A stretch of 64,000 nucleotides of DNA from Globisporangium splendens (GCA_006386115.1 VFIW01000106.1:1-64000), one strand, 5' to 3'; positions 42,347 to 54,904 are shown, counted from the first letter of the stretch. Made by a program: numbers and translations. Notes: generated by a model from the sequence alone, not told the origin.

Positions 42347-45300
42347 TATCTCTGCGTAACCCTTTGTGCACAGCTAGTCAGCGTCAACTTGCTGAATTTT
42401 GCCAATTCGTAACCTTGTACAACAGCAATGCAATGCTCGTCGGCAAGATTCAGCAACAATGCAATGCTTGCTTGTGTGTTGCTGCGTCGTTGCACCCCTG
42501 TTGCAGATTGGTTTGCTGTTGTTTGTTTGCCTGTCTTGCGAATTGCGATCGCAAGCAGGCGGCACTTGCGAATGAGGACTTGCGCGCCACTTGCGTTGTG
42601 TTTTTTGCAAGCTCGCATGGCATTTGTAGAAGCTTTCAATCCGTTCTTTTGGTGGAAGCTTTTCTTCTTTTTCTTTGGTTTTTTCCACCGTTTCACTCCC
42701 GTTATCCTGTGCTGCGTTTATGCTGCTCTTTCTTCTTCTTTTTGCGTTTTCCATGACGTTCTTTTAGCAAATAATGGATCCGTTCGAATATACCCTTTCA
42801 AGATCCAAACCGAACACATGCTGCTGCGCGCGACTCCACAAGTTGCAATAGCAACAAATGCAGTTGCAGTGAACAAACAAACAATTTTAACAAACGCAAT
42901 CAACTGTGTTCTTTTGCAACTGTGCAGTTGTTGAGGTTGACTGATTGCAATACACAACAATATTTGCAACATTGCAAATATGCTCGACACAATTAACACT
43001 GTACTGGTGCCAAAAGTCAGAGACAGCAACTGGCTTTTTTGACCTCACTGCATGCACTCCTCAAAAAAACTTGGCACAACAAAAATCGAAACGACGTAAA
43101 AACCGACTGAGAGCCGTAGCTTTTTCCACGCCACTTGTGATTACGGAGCCGTCACATTCCCATCTCGTCTCGCCCTTATCCCTCCATGTTTATGCGTCCA
43201 CGTGCAGTAGGAGTCTGCCCAGTTCATTGTGCATGTCCTTCTTTGTTCTACGCAGTGGTTGGACCTCTACACACTCCCTTGTTGCCGCTTTGCTTCGAGT
43301 TTGATGTGCATTTGGAAATTGAGATGAGGAATCCCTTCCATTAGCGATTCTTGCGACATTCTCCATTGTGGAAGACATATCAAACACCAAGATCATAATT
43401 ATTATACATATCTGCCTATTTCCAATCATACTATATTGAATTAGAAGGGGATGTGATATACAAGGAAGAAGCATTTGTGACCGCCAAACAAGGAAACTTT
43501 TGATGTCGTGTTTCACAGCATCCCATGCTGCGTCAAAATGGTGACTCTGTGCGGCGCAATAGAGAGGAAAGGAAATCAGGCGCTGAGTATGTGGCTTGGT
43601 CGTTTCGCCTAAGACATCGAGTTGATCCTTTTCGGAATGTTTCAGTCTTAGGAAGGAATGAACCGAGCACCTTCGGATGCATGGGACTGTCGCGTCTGAT
43701 TCGCTTGAGTCAATGCGACTGGCGCAGCTCATCGTTCGAATGGACTCAGATTGAGCAGGCACAAGCGAGAAAGTTGTGAAAGCCACAGTTTTTTTTCACA
43801 TTGGCATGCAACCAAGTATCTTCACATATCTTTTACCTGCTTGGCAAGCAAGAACACGCCTTGAACTTCGGGAAAACGCAGTAGCTAGAGATACGAAGAC
43901 AAGCAGCACTCGTTGCGTCTTGGGTGTTGTGTTGCACATAAATGTCCTCACTGCGACTTGCAAAACCAAAACAGGAGATCGCACCCTCACCTTTGCGGCA
44001 CCAGGCTGTGCATGCACTTGTTTTGTAGCACGAGTTGCGTGCTTGCATGAGCGAAGAGCGCTACAAGACTCGCACACAACCGCACTGTATTTACTGCGCT
44101 TTCTCCGTGGACGGCTGCATTCAAGCGCATCGCATTTGCATGACTGGCAAAGTGAGTGAGCGAGCGAGTCACAGTAGAGGCACCTTTTCAAGATCAACTC
44201 TCTTCATAAAACCAGTTATCGTTCCGATACCGGTATCCGTCTGATGGATCGACCTTCTGAAGACATCGGTAATCGAAGATTCCAACTCAAACCGGTATTT
44301 TGAAGACGAGACTCGATTGTTTCGGTGGCTAACGGCAGAGTTTTCTCTCTCTCTGGATTCAGTATATTCCAGTGGAGCACCAGTATACAGCAGAGGCTTG
44401 GGTTCAAATTCAAGACCAGGATTTTCTTCTACGGGATTTAAACTCACTTGCCAGTTGCATACATACTCCAAGATTGTCGCTGGCTTTGGGTTCCCACGAG
44501 TCCTTTCTCAGTGTCGAGTTGTGCTGTGACCCTTGTGCGGACATCCCATCGTTGTGCGAGTAAATCAGGTACTGTGCACATTCCGATTCTTCGCTGTGCA
44601 GCATGAGGTCTTGATCGCACAAATCAGTTTGCTCCTGGTTGAAATGGATGGGCAAATCACGACTCGCCCACCCATGTGCTGGGACGATGCTGCTTTCGAA
44701 AGTCAACAACAGCAACGCTGGTTTTGTGAGCCTGTGGCGCATTACACACTGGATTCGCTCGCGCTGATTTCTGTCGGTTCCTGCAAGTCTGAACCCACTC
44801 GGAGGACGCACTGGGTCAAGTGCGACTCGTTTTCGAACCTAGTTTGGCTATTGCCACGGTCTCTTTCGACATGACCGTTTTCTGCACTGCGAGCTACTGT
44901 ATACTTGTCGCGTATAAACACTTGATGTCCGAATAATGATGTCCTCAAAGGGATAAAGTTCTACTTTGTGTGTGTGCTGTCAGATGACCTCGTCCCACAA
45001 CACACTGCAAGACGCCAGTTCGCTTTTGCCTGGGGCTAGGGCACCAGTCCCGCTGGACAAAGCAATATAGGGGAAGGGGAGCGTCTGTGGAAAGGAGAGA
45101 GCTCCTCAGTTCAGTGCGCCATGGAAAAAACAAAAAAGCAAAAAAACAAAAAAAAAAACACAAATTGTTCGTGTGTTTGTGGGTTTTCTATGCGAGTTTG
45201 TATACGCTCCCTCGTCTGCACGTTTGCTGGCTCGGGTTTGTTTTAGTTGCGCCGCTGTGCTTCCATTCTGCAACAAGCGTGCCTCAACGATTCTCTCAGC

Positions 45301-45457
45301 GACCTGTCATATTTACTTTTTGTATAGACGGTTCACAGCCAACACGTAAGTCAACACCCCGGCTCTCCATGCGGCAGGCGCGCGCATGTGACCCACTAAT
45401 GCTTCTCTGTGCGTGCGTGTGTGTGTGTGTGTGTGAATATGCAAATATGCAGACACG
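42347..45457. other. Gene-poor region of 3.1 kb
   Basis: Only short frames without domain support. AT-rich overall; the segment 42400-42970 is crowded with GCAA/TTGC words (TTGCAATT, GCAACAATGCAATGC), many in inverted order. An A-rich block with interspersed C/G (AAAAAACAAAAAAGC) is at 45123-45160 and a GT repeat at 45411-45435, just upstream of the kinase. Frames on the minus strand at 43190-43786 and 44410-44811 have no stop for 130-200 codons but show no family likeness; they might be decayed mobile-element remnants. Confidence 0.5.
45411..45435 (+). repeat. (GT)n tract upstream of the kinase
   Basis: About eleven GT units ending 22 bp before the kinase ATG, probably within the leader. 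Confidence 0.75.
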
Positions 45458-46489
45458 ATGGGTTTGTTCTGCTGCTTTGACAAGCCGGCCCCGCAAAAGG
45501 AGAATGAGACCACGACGCCGTACACGCGCGATGGCCATGGCACCGCCACCAACTACGAGAACCTGATCCAGAACCCGCGACCGGTGCCCGCGCGCAACCC
45601 GCCGCCGCCGCAGGTGCCCAAGCCCAACACAGACAACTGCTTCCCGGACCTCGTGAGCTTCCGCCTGGACGAGACCGAGGTGCTGCTCACGCGCAAGGTG
45701 TCGAGCGGCGCGTTCGGCGTCGTGTGGCTCGGCCACTACCACGGCCAGCCGGTCGCGGTCAAGCGCATGATCGATGGCGAGGAGGAGTCCCTGGCGTTCT
45801 CCCGTGAGATCCTGACCATGTCGCGCCTCGTGCACCCCAAGATCGTGCGCTTCATCGGCTGCACGTGGACCAACAGCAAGGATCTGGGTGGTGTGACCGA
45901 GTACATGGACGGTGGCGACGTGCGCACGCTGCTGGAGAACCGCAAGATCGATCTGAGCTGGCGACGGGAGAAGATCTCAATGGCCATCGACATCGCCGAG
46001 GCGCTCTCGTACATGCACTCGCTCAACCCGAAGATCATCCATCGTGACCTCAAGTCGCGCAACGTGCTCTTGAACTCGGCCATGGTCGCGAAGCTGTCCG
46101 ATTTCGGGCTCTCGCGGAACCGCACGTACGAGGAGACGCTCACGGCGGGCGTCGGCACGGTGCGCTGGACGGCGCCCGAAGTGATGCTCGGCGAGAACTA
46201 CAGTGAGCAGGCTGACGTGTACTCGTTCGGCGTCGTGCTCTCGGAGCTCGACACGCGCGAGATCCCGTTCGAGGAGAAGTCGTCGAGTCGAGCAGGCGGC
46301 GGCCAGCCGGACATGGCCATCGTGATCAAGGTGGCCAAGGGCGAGCTGCGTCCGTCGTTCGCGCCCGACTGTCCCGAGGTGATCCTCAAGATCGCCAAGG
46401 CGTGCCTGCAGTTCGACCCGGCTCTGCGTCCGAGCAGCGCCACCGTCACGCGCATGCTCACGGATGCGCGCGCGCAGCTGCAGGCATAA
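45458..46489 (+). CDS. Tyrosine-kinase-like (TKL) protein kinase, N-terminally acylated
   Basis: Intronless, 343 residues. The N-terminus MGLFCCFD places Gly at position 2 and Cys at 5 and 6, a myristoylation plus palmitoylation signal for membrane attachment. A Pro/Asn-rich linker follows. The kinase domain (about 75-340) has the glycine loop SSGAFGVVWLG, VAVKR (catalytic Lys), HRDLKSRNVLL (catalytic Asp), DFGLSRN, GTVRWTAPE and a DVYSFGVVLSEL motif, all intact, so it should be active. Sequence details (RWTAPEV, LDTREIPF) match the oomycete TKL group. It ends with TAA. Targets are unknown. Confidence 0.95.
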   Translation: MGLFCCFDKPAPQKENETTTPYTRDGHGTATNYENLIQNPRPVPARNPPPPQVPKPNTDNCFPDLVSFRLDETEVLLTRKVSSGAFGVVWLGHYHGQPVAVKRMIDGEEESLAFSREILTMSRLVHPKIVRFIGCTWTNSKDLGGVTEYMDGGDVRTLLENRKIDLSWRREKISMAIDIAEALSYMHSLNPKIIHRDLKSRNVLLNSAMVAKLSDFGLSRNRTYEETLTAGVGTVRWTAPEVMLGENYSEQADVYSFGVVLSELDTREIPFEEKSSSRAGGGQPDMAIVIKVAKGELRPSFAPDCPEVILKIAKACLQFDPALRPSSATVTRMLTDARAQLQA

Positions 46490-46907
46490 GCAAGCAGCGC
46501 ATGACCCCCTCCTTTTTTTCCTCCTCTTTCTCTTTTTCATTTTCTTTCGTCAGAAAAAATGTACAAGAACTGAAGGGAAAGAAAGCACGACACCGGCGCA
46601 TTATTCCACCTCGGCGGTGTACGGACGAAGGATGAAGCCCCTCACAAGCCCCAATACGTTGTCTCCGTCGTATATCTTTCCTCACCTAATAATCATCCCT
46701 TTGCCTTTTTTATACCGCTTTTTCCTGATCACTTCCATTCCACTCGCCATCGTCGTGTTGCTTTTGAATTTAATCGTGAAGGGGAGCATAGCATTTTCGT
46801 TGTGGTGGAGTTTCTTCTGCCGCGTAAAGTCCGCATGTCCATGCTGCATGCACTGCAATGCGAACTTAACGAAAGCGAGCCAATCAAGCCACCACTTGTG
46901 CATCACA
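46490..46907. other. Intergenic region between kinase and DNA ligase
   Basis: A 418 bp gap in tandem orientation. A T/C-rich block at 46508-46550 is likely the kinase 3' UTR; the ligase promoter lies to the right. No other gene is seen. Confidence 0.5.
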
Positions 46908-49587
46908 ATGCTGCGCGCGTGGGGAATCGGGAGGAGAACGCGGCTTCCGGACGCGCGGTTGCGCCGCCGATGCTTCAGCTCAGTTAGCAGCAACGACGAC
47001 CGCGCGCATGGTGCGACACAGGAGCAGTTCCCGTTCTCGGAGCTCGCACGGACGTTTGCAGCCATTGAGGTACAAAATCACGCGAGATGCCATGCGGTGG
47101 GTGTAGCGACAACAGAAAGCGTTCCGATGATTCATCTCGCATTGCACTTGCTTGTGTATGTATGTGAATGTGTTCAGCAAGTGAAGCAATCGCGAGATGT
47201 AAGCGTGCGCCTGCTCGCAACCTGCTTCCGCGATTTACTGCGCCGATCGTCCACGCCGGCTGATCTCGCGTCGGCATTGTATCTCACTGCGTCGCAGGTA
47301 ATGTCGTTTGGTTTTACCTGTGATAGCGACCTCGATGTCTTTAATCAGCGCCTTCACTGACTACTGATTTGCTTAGTTGGCGCCTGCGTATGAAGGCGTG
47401 GAGCTACGCTTCGGCACACGATACTTTGCGCCGGTCGTGGCGCAATTGGTGTCTGATGCTTCTGGGACCGATGACGGCGACAACAACAAGACCGATACGC
47501 TTAGCATGAGTCAGTTCCCGGACTTTGGGACGGCCGTGCAGTCACTGGTCGATAGCGGATGCATTCGCGTTTCTCCACGAGGTGTGGACACTGGTAGTGA
47601 CCACCATGAATCAGATGCGTCGCCAAAGATCTTCTCGATCTCGTTTGTGCACCAAGAGCTACTTCGTCTGGCAAGCGAAGAAGGCAATGGAGCCGTCGTC
47701 CGCAAGCAGCAACGCGCAGTTCAGTTGCTAAAGCAATGCAGGTGCGACTCTTCTTGTTCCTTGGCAGCCTCTTGGTCACAACTGAAGATGATGACCTTAT
47801 GTACTACTCCATTTGCGTAGATCTGCAGAAGAAATGGTGTTTCTCGTCCGAATGCTCGCGGTACGTGCTGTTCATGTTTGCTTTCTATCGGCGCTTGGCT
47901 CACGCAGTTCTAACTCGTGCATCATTTTGATATCTGCATGTTCGCATAGCATCAAAGCCTTCGCATTGGGATGGGAGAGAAATCCATTCTGGTAGCACTA
48001 GCGATGGCGAGTGCTCCAGAGCCACATGTTCAGGAAGAGCAGGAGCTGGCAGAGTCGTCGCTACCATTTCCCTTGAAACAGTGGACTGAGAGTGTCACTA
48101 TGGCCTACGCCCAGCAGCCGAATTATGCGGCACTCGCGTCCCTTTTGCATGCGAATCAATGGGAGCAGGACTTGACCAAAAAGATCGAGTGGCTCAATGG
48201 ATACGCTTCACCGACGGTTGGAGTGCCAGTGTTGACGATGTCAGCGTATCCGATCTCCAGTGTCGAGAGTGTGATTGATCGCATCCAGAAGACATCGAGC
48301 AAAACTGCATCCTGCGAGTACAAATACGATGGTGCTCGCGTTCAAATCCATCTGTCGCTGGGAGATGATGATACTGAAGTCGTCGGACGCATCTTCAGTC
48401 GCAACATGGAAGACAACACGGAAAAGTACGGATCTTTGTTAGATGTGTTGCAGCGTCAGCTACAACCTGGAGTCCACGAACTGATCTTGGAGGGAGAGGT
48501 TGTTGCGGTGGATCGTGTGACGCAGCGGTTTCTTCCGTTCCAAGTGCTGCAAACGAAGACGACGACCGATTTCTGCCTGTTTGGATTCGATCTGCTGTAC
48601 CTCAATGGAGAGAAATTGATTGATCGATCACTCCGTGATCGGAGAGCGTTGTTACGAGAACATATTACCGAACAAGCTGAGTACCTTGAGTTTGTCAAGA
48701 GCCTCGATATTGACCTCAGCGCCGCAGAATCGTCCGATGGTCAAGCTGCAGCCTTGATGCACAATGCTGGAGTTGTGCAAGACTTTCTCCAGGAAGCAGT
48801 TGGCGCTGGATGTGAAGGTTTGATGGTGAAAACGCTTGATGACGCTTCTGATTACAAAGCCGGAGTTCGATCCTACTCGTGGATGAAAGTGAAGCAGGAC
48901 TACCTTTCAGATAGTTCTTCCTTGAGTTTGGACGCCATCTCGACTAGAGCAAAGCAAAAATCTCGACCACAAGCAGACCACGGCACGTTCCTTCCTGATA
49001 CCTTGGATTTGGTTCCGATTGGAGCTTTTTACGGTAGAGGTCGGCGTTCGGGTGTGTTTGGATCGTTTTTGATGGCGGCATACAACTCGTCGACGGGCAA
49101 GTTTGAGGTGAGAAGTTGACACGATTCTCCTTTTCGAAAGTGATAGCTGATATTTGTGTTGCGATTGTAGACGATTGGCAAAGTTGGCTCGGGGTTTTCG
49201 GATGCTCAGCTTTCTCAACTTTCTGAACGCCTGAGAGAGCATCACGTTCTTCAAAATGACGGCACAGTTCCTGGAAATGTACACTCGGGTCAAATTCGAA
49301 GTCGTCAGCCCGATGTGTGGCTGAGTCCAAGCGAGGTGTGGGAGATTAAAGCAACTCAACTCACGTTGTCGCCATCGTACACGTGTGCATCTCTGTCAGC
49401 GGATGGAGAAGACGACAGCGTGGAAGTAAATGCAGAGGCAGGCGTATCGAAAGGTCTTGCTTTACGCTTCCCGCGTTTTGTCAGGTGTCGGCCAGACAAA
49501 AACCCTGAGCATGCTACCGACAGCTCACACGTCGCAGAGTTATTTCGCCAGCAAACTGTCAATCAAAATGGTCAGCATGATCAATAA
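46908..49587 (+). CDS. LIG1: ATP-dependent DNA ligase I with mitochondrial-type leader
   Basis: Six exons, 46908-47069, 47178-47297, 47377-47741, 47821-47860, 47950-49107 and 49171-49587, sum to 2262 nt (753 residues). The N-terminus MLRAWGIGRRTRLPDARLRR is Arg-rich and acid-free, as in mitochondrial leaders; there is no long PCNA-binding nuclear head. The DNA-binding domain (FSELARTFAAIE, ALYLTASQLAPAYEGVELRFG, LRIGMGEKSILVAL) is followed by the adenylation domain with the active-site Lys in EYKYDGARVQIH, FSRNMEDNT, LEGEVVAV, FGFDLLYLNGE, EGLMVKTLDD and WMKVKQDY, then the OB fold (GAFYGRGRR, LRFPRFVRCRPDK). All ligase motifs are intact. It seals nicks in DNA; the leader suggests a mitochondrial form, or dual targeting from an internal Met. 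Confidence 0.93.
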
Positions 49588-49630
49588 GCAGAACACAAAA
49601 CATACTTCTCACAGAGTTGAAAGCGTTTAC

Positions 49631-52086
49631 TTATCTGCGTCCTTTGACCTGATAAATGCGTACAATCCACGACTCCGACGTGAAAACCTGCTCGAAATGC
49701 TTCAGCGAGATCTCACTCGCCACCTTATTCCTGCGATTGCGATCCATGCCAAAAGTGGTGGTGTTGGGATTGCTATAATCCTCAACTAGAGAGAAATCAG
49801 CGAAGCTGAACTTGTACAGCAAGCTGGATGTCATCGCAGACGTCGAGTTCTCGTGGTAAAGGTACCGTCCATTAACTTGAAACTCGGACTCTATGGTCGT
49901 ATCAGGGAAAACGCCTTCGGTGATTCGGATGATCCACGGAAGTTTATCCAGATCGTCGCCACTCATCCCAATCTTTCCCCCGAACAGGATGAGTATATAG
50001 TCGACGTCAAGACTCTCCAATATTGGGAGAGCGTCCTCTTCCGTTGATGTCAGCACACGTCCCACAGTTGCGATATGGGTGTTGTTCCACGTGTTGTTGT
50101 CAACGATCACAGTGCGATTCGCTAGCGACGATATTTGGTACCCGTAGTCCCACCAACTGAGGATCTTCGCATCTTCAGGGGTGTTTTGGCGAAGCCACAT
50201 ATAAGCCTCACGGTAGTCATCGTGGGGCGTTCTCTCTTGCGTTGTTGCATTCCAGCTTTCATACACCAACGAGGTGGAGGAATACGCTTTTCTGGAAACA
50301 TTCACCGAGTGTCTGACGTGGACTACAAGGAGTAACTGCACACACACAACACATCGAATCAATATTCACACAAGACTCAGCCAAAAAGATACGAGGGTAC
50401 AGCTCACTTACGCAAATTGCCAGAAGAAGCAGTCCAATTGCACCGGGCACTTCACCACCACGAAGGTGTGTCTTCATGCCCTTTGGAGGAGTCGCGAAAC
50501 GAAGTTTTACGCTCAACGCTTTCAGTGTCTCGCCTTCGTACTCTTTTTCCTCTTCCTCTTCGGTTCTCTCAGGGGTAGTCTGTTTTTCGTTTTCAGATGG
50601 ATCGGCAGCAATCGATCGCGTCATTTCCGCGATTCGTTCCATAAACATGGAAATCCCAACTGCGGATAGAAAACACGCTGCGGGTGCTAACGTGAGCAGC
50701 AGCCGCACCATGATTCCTGAGAAATACAAAGCAAAGATGCTATACACGATCATGAAAATGAACCCGGAATTCAGCTTCTGGAACGAGTAGTACATCCCCA
50801 ACGGAGAAAATACCATCACAGGTCCAAGAGACAAGTAGAATCCCGACCAGACTGTTGGTTGGTGCTCTCCGACAGACGCGATGATTGGGATGTACTTGGA
50901 AGCATACGTTGGATCCAATAAAGTCAGACTTCTTCCACTCCACTGCAATTTGCCCAAAGCAAACGCGCCGATTAGTGCTGTGCCAGCGATAGCGACCCCG
51001 ATTGCGAGAAATAACTGCAGTAGCTTGCCAAAGCGCTCAGCAGAGAGTTGCACCTGAAGCCACTTCAGAAACGCCACAGCTACGAAAGACAGCAACAGCA
51101 GCATGGTTAGTTTCAAACGTGAACCTTTGAATGTGCTGGGTTTCTCATACCTTGCAAGAGAGCGAACATCCCATGGGCTGCAGCATTTTCACCCTTCAAC
51201 ACAGCATTAAACCCAACAAACGGAACTTGCATTGACAACAGGACTGCCAGCGGGTAAAATGTCGAATACGCAATGTACACTCGCGACGAATAGCGCCCCG
51301 ACAGCACCAACACCAGCACATGAATCGGGATCACGTTGATGATGAACACATACCCTCCCCACGAGAGCACCATGCCAAAATACGACAGCGCAGTAATGCC
51401 TGCCCACAGCATTGACCCCGTGTGCGCAGCTTTGATCCACAGGTAAAACGTGAGGATTAGCAAGAAAATCGCGATCCCTTCGTTGTCAAAAGACCCCGCA
51501 GTCGAGCGAGAGATGTACGCTGGACAGACACCAAGAAGCATGGCCGCCAGCAGCGCCGTCGTCGTTTTCCCCGTCACTTCTTTCGTCAGTAGATACAGAG
51601 CCAGCGAAGAGAACGCAGAGAACAACGGCGCAATAAACACACACACGTGGCGAATCTCAATCGGGATACCCGCGAACTCCGCGATCCAGTAGATAATCGC
51701 AGACGCTGCCATCAATCCAGGATACACCGTCGTGCCCACGATTCGCCCAAGAGGGTACCATGCGCGATCGTCAAACCAGTTGAGAAGCTCCACGACGCCA
51801 TACTGCGCCAGAAACTTTGTTACGCGAAAGTTGAAATGCGGGTCGAACTCGTGAATCACCTGTTGTTGGCACAGAAAGCACAGTCAGCACCAAGAACGAA
51901 GCAATGAGCATGTGGCTTTCCACAAGCAAATCAATTGCTCGCTTCTGGAATGGGCACACTCACACTTCCCCACAGCACCACTGGGAACAACCGGATGCTG
52001 ATGCTGACCACGCAGATCGCCAGCAACGCGATGGACGTCGCCGTCCCCGACACCTCGAAGAAGCCTGTGCTTGATTCCGCACGCAT
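49631..52086 (-). CDS. STT3: Oligosaccharyltransferase catalytic subunit STT3
   Basis: Four exons, 52086-51964, 51859-51151, 51079-50412 and 50335-49631, give 2205 nt (734 residues), all phases fitting. Intron 2 has a textbook AACTAAC branch site. The N-terminus has one membrane helix, then [12 protein letters not shown], the first luminal loop with the metal-binding acidic residue. About ten more membrane segments follow (including [38 protein letters not shown]). The luminal C-domain carries the peptide-binding [11 protein letters not shown] (WWDYG about residues 561-565). It transfers glycan from dolichol to Asn in the ER. The STT3 3' end converges on the DNA ligase 3' end with only 43 bp between stops, and its promoter is shared with a tiny coiled-coil gene. 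Confidence 0.96.
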
Positions 52087-52308
52087 TTTGGTGCAGCTCT
52101 TCCTGCCAAGGCGTGTGCGGTCAGAGTGTGTGTGTTGCCCTGCTCCCCCAACTCCAATATCAGTCGATTGAGACGACCTTCGTGCGACCTTCTAGCCACC
52201 TTCAGTGCGGGGTTGTCGCTGATGCGTGCAGTTGAAGTTGCCGTTTGCTGCATGCGGTAGGCGAGTCAGTGTGGAATTGGACTCACAGAGCACAAGTGGA
52301 AGACCACG
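52087..52308. promoter_or_regulatory. Short divergent promoter, STT3 / small coiled-coil gene
   Basis: Only 222 bp separate the two start codons, so the promoters and leaders overlap or abut. No TATA box is seen. Confidence 0.6.
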
Positions 52309-52829
52309 ATGGCGAGCGACATCTTAGAAGAAGCGCTGCATCGGGTAAAGAGATACTGCTGTGATAGATAGCGGTACGACTGGGAATGTATGGCCATTGA
52401 TCGCTCTTTGCTTGTCGTAGTTGGCGGAGGTCACGAGCACGTTCCTCGCCAAGCATCGGTACGATCATTTCCACTGTGATCTGTTTGAAAATCGCCATTT
52501 CCAAGCTTGAAGAATTCTAGCAAAAGTTACTGATTTGCTGTTATGGCTTCTTGGGATTGTGTCTAGCGTACTAGAAGAGCAAGCGATGGCGATTCAAGAA
52601 GAAATGAAAGATTTGGATCGGCGCCAGGAATTGGTGGGTCGCATATTGATTTGAGCTTGGGAGAGAATGACGGATACTCACTAGGATGTTGATTTAACGA
52701 TAGCGAGCACAACGCATTGTAGCTCGATTACAACAAGCTAGCGCAAACATCCTGGCATTCTCGGACGATCCCAATAGTCAAGAGCTGCGACATGCGGCTG
52801 AAGGAGATGAGGATGTTGTTGAAAGCTAG
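52309..52829 (+). CDS. Small four-exon coiled-coil protein (88 residues)
   Basis: Exons 52309-52344, 52421-52458, 52567-52633 and 52704-52829 add to exactly 267 nt and each intron starts GT and ends TAG (GTAAAG, GTACGA, GTGGGT donors). No exon is long enough to be found as an ORF. The product starts MASDILEEALHRL, continues LEEQAMAIQEEMKDLDRRQEL and ARLQQASANILAFSDD, and ends acidic (GDEDVVES). It is almost entirely amphipathic helix, as in small subunits of kinetochore, BLOC or tethering complexes; no family is recognised. The fitting phases and preserved coil across four exons support a real gene. Confidence 0.65.
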
Positions 52830-53065
52830 CAAAAGTCAAAGGGACAAGAGCTGAAGCGAAAGAAATCGAATAAGAACTGCACGCGCGGACATTGTTTTTC
52901 ACTTCTAACTTAATGAGAAACGCTTCCGAGTTTGTTTGCACGGACGCTATGACAAATGTGAGCAGCTCGTGTACTATGCCGACATCCGAATACCATCCTA
53001 CTTCAACATTCACCCTACAGCATTGCAAAGTAAGTGCATGCCTATCTGCTGACAGTGGTCGGACT

Positions 53066-54473
53066 TTATTCCTTCAGAGAATCGAGATCCTCAGCGTCCT
53101 GTAAATAGAGACTCTTGTCCATCACAGCAGCCGCAGCATCCACCAAAGACGGCGCAGGTTTCTCTTCGTCCTCCTCGTCATCAAGATCATCGTCTCGCTC
53201 TTCGTTTGGATCGTGGTACGAGTATCTGTCTTCATCGGCATCCGCATCGTCGCGGAACAGCGTAGGATCGAAGGTGAACAGCGCACGACCACTCACTGTA
53301 TCACAAAAGCACAACGCCAGACATCAAAGCATTAGTATCCACCCAGACCTCCACGAACAAATGACAAAGGTACGCACTGATGCCACGCCCGCCAGTCTTC
53401 TTCATCTCCTCCTTTCGTCGCTTCTCTTCCTCCACCTTCTTGCGCTTGATCTTGTCTTCCTTCCACTTTGCGAGCGACTCGGCCGTCACCGGAGTGCCAC
53501 CATGCGGACCCAGCTTGGCGCGCTGCTGCTCAATAATCTCTTCGATGGAGATCTCTTCCACTTTTCTGCTCTTCTCGGCTTCACGTTCTGCGCGCGTCTT
53601 GAACACATACCCTGGCGGCAGCGCGTGGCGGTACTTACAGGACGCGCCGCCGTTCGGGCACACCCAGAACCAGCCATAGAGCGATCGCTCGATCGCATCC
53701 AAAAAGTGCTTGCACACGATATCTGTCTGTTTCGCGACCTTCTCGCCGTGCTTCTCCGCCACGACGCTTTCCAACTTGGATTGATCCCACGTCTCCATCT
53801 TGTCTGTTCGCAGAATGACACAAAATACATATCCGACCAGTAAGATTGGCGTGTTTGCGGCGAGAATGAACATCACGCAAAAATACCTTGCGCTTTTTCT
53901 TGGTCACGGGCATCCGAGTACAAGTTGATCTTGGCGGATTTTTTCTCCACGTTCAAGTCGTGAGCGTACTTGCAGCGGTTTCCCTATCGATAGCACAAAA
54001 AGAGATACAAAAACCATACGTTTGACAATGCGCCTCATAGCCATTTAAAACGGATTGGCATAATGCGCAAATACATACCTTCGTACACACGCCAGCCTTG
54101 AAAAAGGCACACAACACCGACTTCGGATCCACACCTGGAGCGAGCTGTTGTCACCAAGCACTGGCAATTAGTTTTCGTATCCAACAAGGCCTTCTATTCA
54201 CAACAAACGCACCTTTGGCTGCGTGATCGACGCCGCAAAGATGGCCTTCATCGGATCTTCCACGGGCTTCTTCTTGAGCGCGATCTGCTGATCTTTCAGG
54301 CGGTCAGCGCGCGTGTTGCCGCCCTTGACCTGCTTCGTCACCTCCTGGATGTACTTTTGCACATTCTTGCTCTTGTTTTTGTTTTTCAACCCGAAGGTCT
54401 TGTCTTCGACCATCTTCTCCTTCTTCTTCTCCACGCTCTTCTTGGACGGACCTGCTACTTTCTTCGGCGGCAT
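53066..54473 (-). CDS. ZC3H15: ZC3H15 / DFRP1 (Tma46) CCCH zinc-finger protein
   Basis: Five exons, 54473-54213, 54144-54079, 53983-53887, 53803-53378 and 53295-53066, sum to 1080 nt (359 residues). The N-terminus [20 protein letters not shown] and [17 protein letters not shown] is the highly conserved head of this family. The first CCCH finger is split by an intron ([12 protein letters not shown] / [10 protein letters not shown]). The second follows (CKHFLDAIE...[21 protein letters not shown]). Next are [11 protein letters not shown], the DRG-binding region, and an acidic tail. The family partners the GTPase DRG1 on ribosomes and protects it from degradation. Complete and intact. Confidence 0.95.
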
Positions 54474-54904
54474 CTTGAAGCTCTACGTTCTCGTTACCTG
54501 CGGTAGTGTCGGTTGCGGGTCTAGTCGTCTGCGGTCGCTGTAGCTGTTCGTCGCGGCGGCGGATCTATCTGTCGGACCTGCTCTGCTTTCTCAGTTTGAG
54601 CCGAATATGCGCCTTGCAGTTGGCGGTTCCCTGGCTGACAACGCGTTTTGTGGTGCGACACCAAAATAACCCCCATCAGCCCAAACTAACGCCACGAGGT
54701 TACCCAATTTCAAAAGCATGTGAGTTCTCGAATAAAACGTTTGATTGCAACAGACGTTATTTGCGGTAAGAGTCATATATTGTGGTCTAACAATTACGAA
54801 TCTGATCGAGGTGATCGCGGAGTTATAGACCCAATGCGGACATTGGAGCTTTACTTTTTGTGTGGAGGTTGTTATCCATGAAAACAGCATGGTGCTCACA
54901 ACAC
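54474..54904. other. Intergenic region
   Basis: A 431 bp gap that contains the ZC3H15 promoter at left and the 3' end of the first SemiSWEET at right. No gene is supported. Confidence 0.5.

Noticed and set aside
43190..43786. 198-residue minus-strand frame
   Set aside because: No domain, no plausible start, composition like the surrounding non-coding DNA.
44400..44420. GGGTTCAAATTC, resembling a tRNA B box
   Set aside because: No matching A box, acceptor stem or cloverleaf could be drawn around it.
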